A program made the position numbers and the translations under genes. From Nitrospira sp. (GTDB lineage Bacteria; Nitrospirota; Nitrospiria; Nitrospirales; Nitrospiraceae), in assembly GCA_031315995.1 (NCBI GenBank), contig JALDRG010000002.1, positions 434,001-498,000 of the forward strand: a stretch of 64,000 bases of DNA, written 5' to 3'. Under the pieces are notes generated by a model that had not been told where the DNA came from, did no database searches, and worked only from the letters and a program-made list of their open reading frames with translations. Positions 63,311 through 64,000 of this stretch are shown here, piece by piece. The stretch's first letter is position 1. Each line of letters begins with the position of its first letter.

Positions 63311-64000
63311 GGATGCGTGAGAAGCGCGGGCCGGGCGCTCATAAACTCGGCCCAACCGTCCGCTTGATGCATCTCCTCGCGGCCTTTCGCCACGAGCCGG
63401 GTCGCTGCGGTGGCGAGGGCCGCCTGATCTTCCGTCGACAACCCGAGATTGGTCTTGATGTGGGTCACACGATCGCCCAATGGATCGCTGTCCGGCAACT
63501 GGCGTAACGCAATGTGCCAGAAGCGGCAGGTCCCGCCGTTTCCGTTCATGCCCACCTGAAAGGTGCCGAACATCGACGCATCCTGCTGTGACACAGGAAT
63601 CCCGGCCAGCTCCAACACATTGCGCCGATGGCCTCTGAGCAGAGCCGCAGCAGCAGAAAGCGGTGTGCGCTGCTCATTAAGCTGGCGTCCTGTAGCATCG
63701 ACAGAGACGACCAGACAGCCGCGGGGGAACCGATCCGCCATCGCTTGCTCAGACAGCGCGCCGTTCACCACTTGCATCAGCGTCCGGATACCGAGATTGT
63801 CTGCCGCGCCACCGTCATACGCCAGAACCGGAGGAGGGCCGGACCCATTGGTCCCCGCCCCTCCGCGAGTCAGCGCCAACGGCTCCAGCACCCCAGGATA
63901 GGCCGCGGACATGTAGACCGCTCGGGCGATACTGAATGGCGCCAGCGGCAACCCCAGCGAAGCGAACTGTTCATCGGAAATGACGAGTGGGTCGCCGGTG
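63307..64000 (-). CDS. Patatin-like phospholipase (5' end outside window)
   Basis: The frame is open to the right edge and continues beyond a TTG at 63951 (reads TGDPLVISDEQFASLG at the edge), so the N-terminus, including the Ser nucleophile motif GxSxG, is not present. What remains includes YMSAAYPGVLEP and the catalytic-Asp motif YDGGAADNLGI, as in patatin-like lipases. It forms an overlapping three-gene set with the two SDR genes. Lipid hydrolase function is inferred from the DGG motif. Confidence 0.84.
   Translation of the reverse strand, partial: TGDPLVISDEQFASLGLPLAPFSIARAVYMSAAYPGVLEPLALTRGGAGTNGSGPPPVLAYDGGAADNLGIRTLMQVVNGALSEQAMADRFPRGCLVVSVDATGRQLNEQRTPLSAAAALLRGHRRNVLELAGIPVSQQDASMFGTFQVGMNGNGGTCRFWHIALRQLPDSDPLGDRVTHIKTNLGLSTEDQAALATAATRLVAKGREEMHQADGWAEFMSARPALLTHP

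Noticed and set aside
1..64000. tRNA, rRNA, CRISPR array, prophage, insertion sequence or origin
   Set aside because: I found no convincing instance by reading both strands; the only repeats are the three short elements and a gene-internal TPR duplication. A tRNA scan was not possible.

Overview
The window reads as an ordinary chromosomal segment of a Gram-negative bacterium with roughly 60% GC. Coding is dense, most starts are ATG with some GTG/TTG, and 4-base start/stop overlaps are frequent. Gram-negative markers are ADP-heptose synthesis, monofunctional transglycosylase MtgA, MurJ, SurA-type periplasmic isomerases, many lipobox proteins and an outer-membrane beta-barrel. The mix (PilZ and zinc-ribbon proteins, LemA/TPM genes, a TIGR00725-like protein, a multi-domain hybrid kinase with receivers, an inverted-repeat family) is what I would expect of Nitrospirota, most likely Nitrospira. 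That assignment is inference from gene content; no rRNA or other decisive marker is present. I saw no tRNA, rRNA, CRISPR, phage genes or transposase.

1-8.7 kb: end of a deoxyhypusine-synthase-like gene, SprT-like metalloprotease, DNA polymerase IV, heptose nucleotidyltransferase, Mfd, and two parvulin-type isomerases (one lipoprotein, one SurA-like). 8.7-17.3 kb: EngB, MtgA, a VOC protein, isoaspartyl peptidase, an unknown protein, Dtd, Ogt, MurJ, and a LemA-TPM-TPM operon. 17.4-26.1 kb: small proteins (PilZ, zinc ribbon), exonuclease III, a lysine-rich exported protein with a clear terminator, a MscS-like channel, lipoproteins, a TPR protein coupled to a flavin disulfide oxidoreductase, DUF1653 and MEKHLA proteins. 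26.2-32.4 kb: leuC-leuD, a conserved membrane-anchored protein, CorA, an inositol-monophosphatase-family enzyme and a beta-hydroxyacid dehydrogenase.

32.8-45.1 kb is the most interesting part. A hybrid histidine kinase, a stand-alone Hpt protein, two single-domain receivers and a membrane HEAT-repeat protein lie on the plus strand. Opposite them are a CE4-type polysaccharide deacetylase, a TPR plus YaiO-like beta-barrel protein and a secreted TIM-barrel glycosidase-like protein, and a plus-strand PgaC-like processive glycosyltransferase follows. I interpret this as a synthase-dependent exopolysaccharide system resembling poly-N-acetylglucosamine export, with the two PgaB functions on separate proteins and its own phosphorelay without a DNA-binding output.

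45.1-64 kb: aminotransferase, lytic transglycosylase, secreted MsrA with a CoA-binding protein, a LEA14-like lipoprotein, a TIGR00725-like protein, a methyltransferase, a TPR protein, TldE-TldD, a zinc-ribbon HTH regulator, a SulP transporter with a TPR lipoprotein, and a group of membrane/lipid-type enzymes (DUF1295, sterol-desaturase family, two sugar/NAD-binding SDR proteins, patatin) running off the right edge.

Three copies of an approximately 118-bp inverted-repeat element (8593-8711, 49571-49689, 53051-53167) each lie just behind a stop codon in the same orientation relative to that gene.
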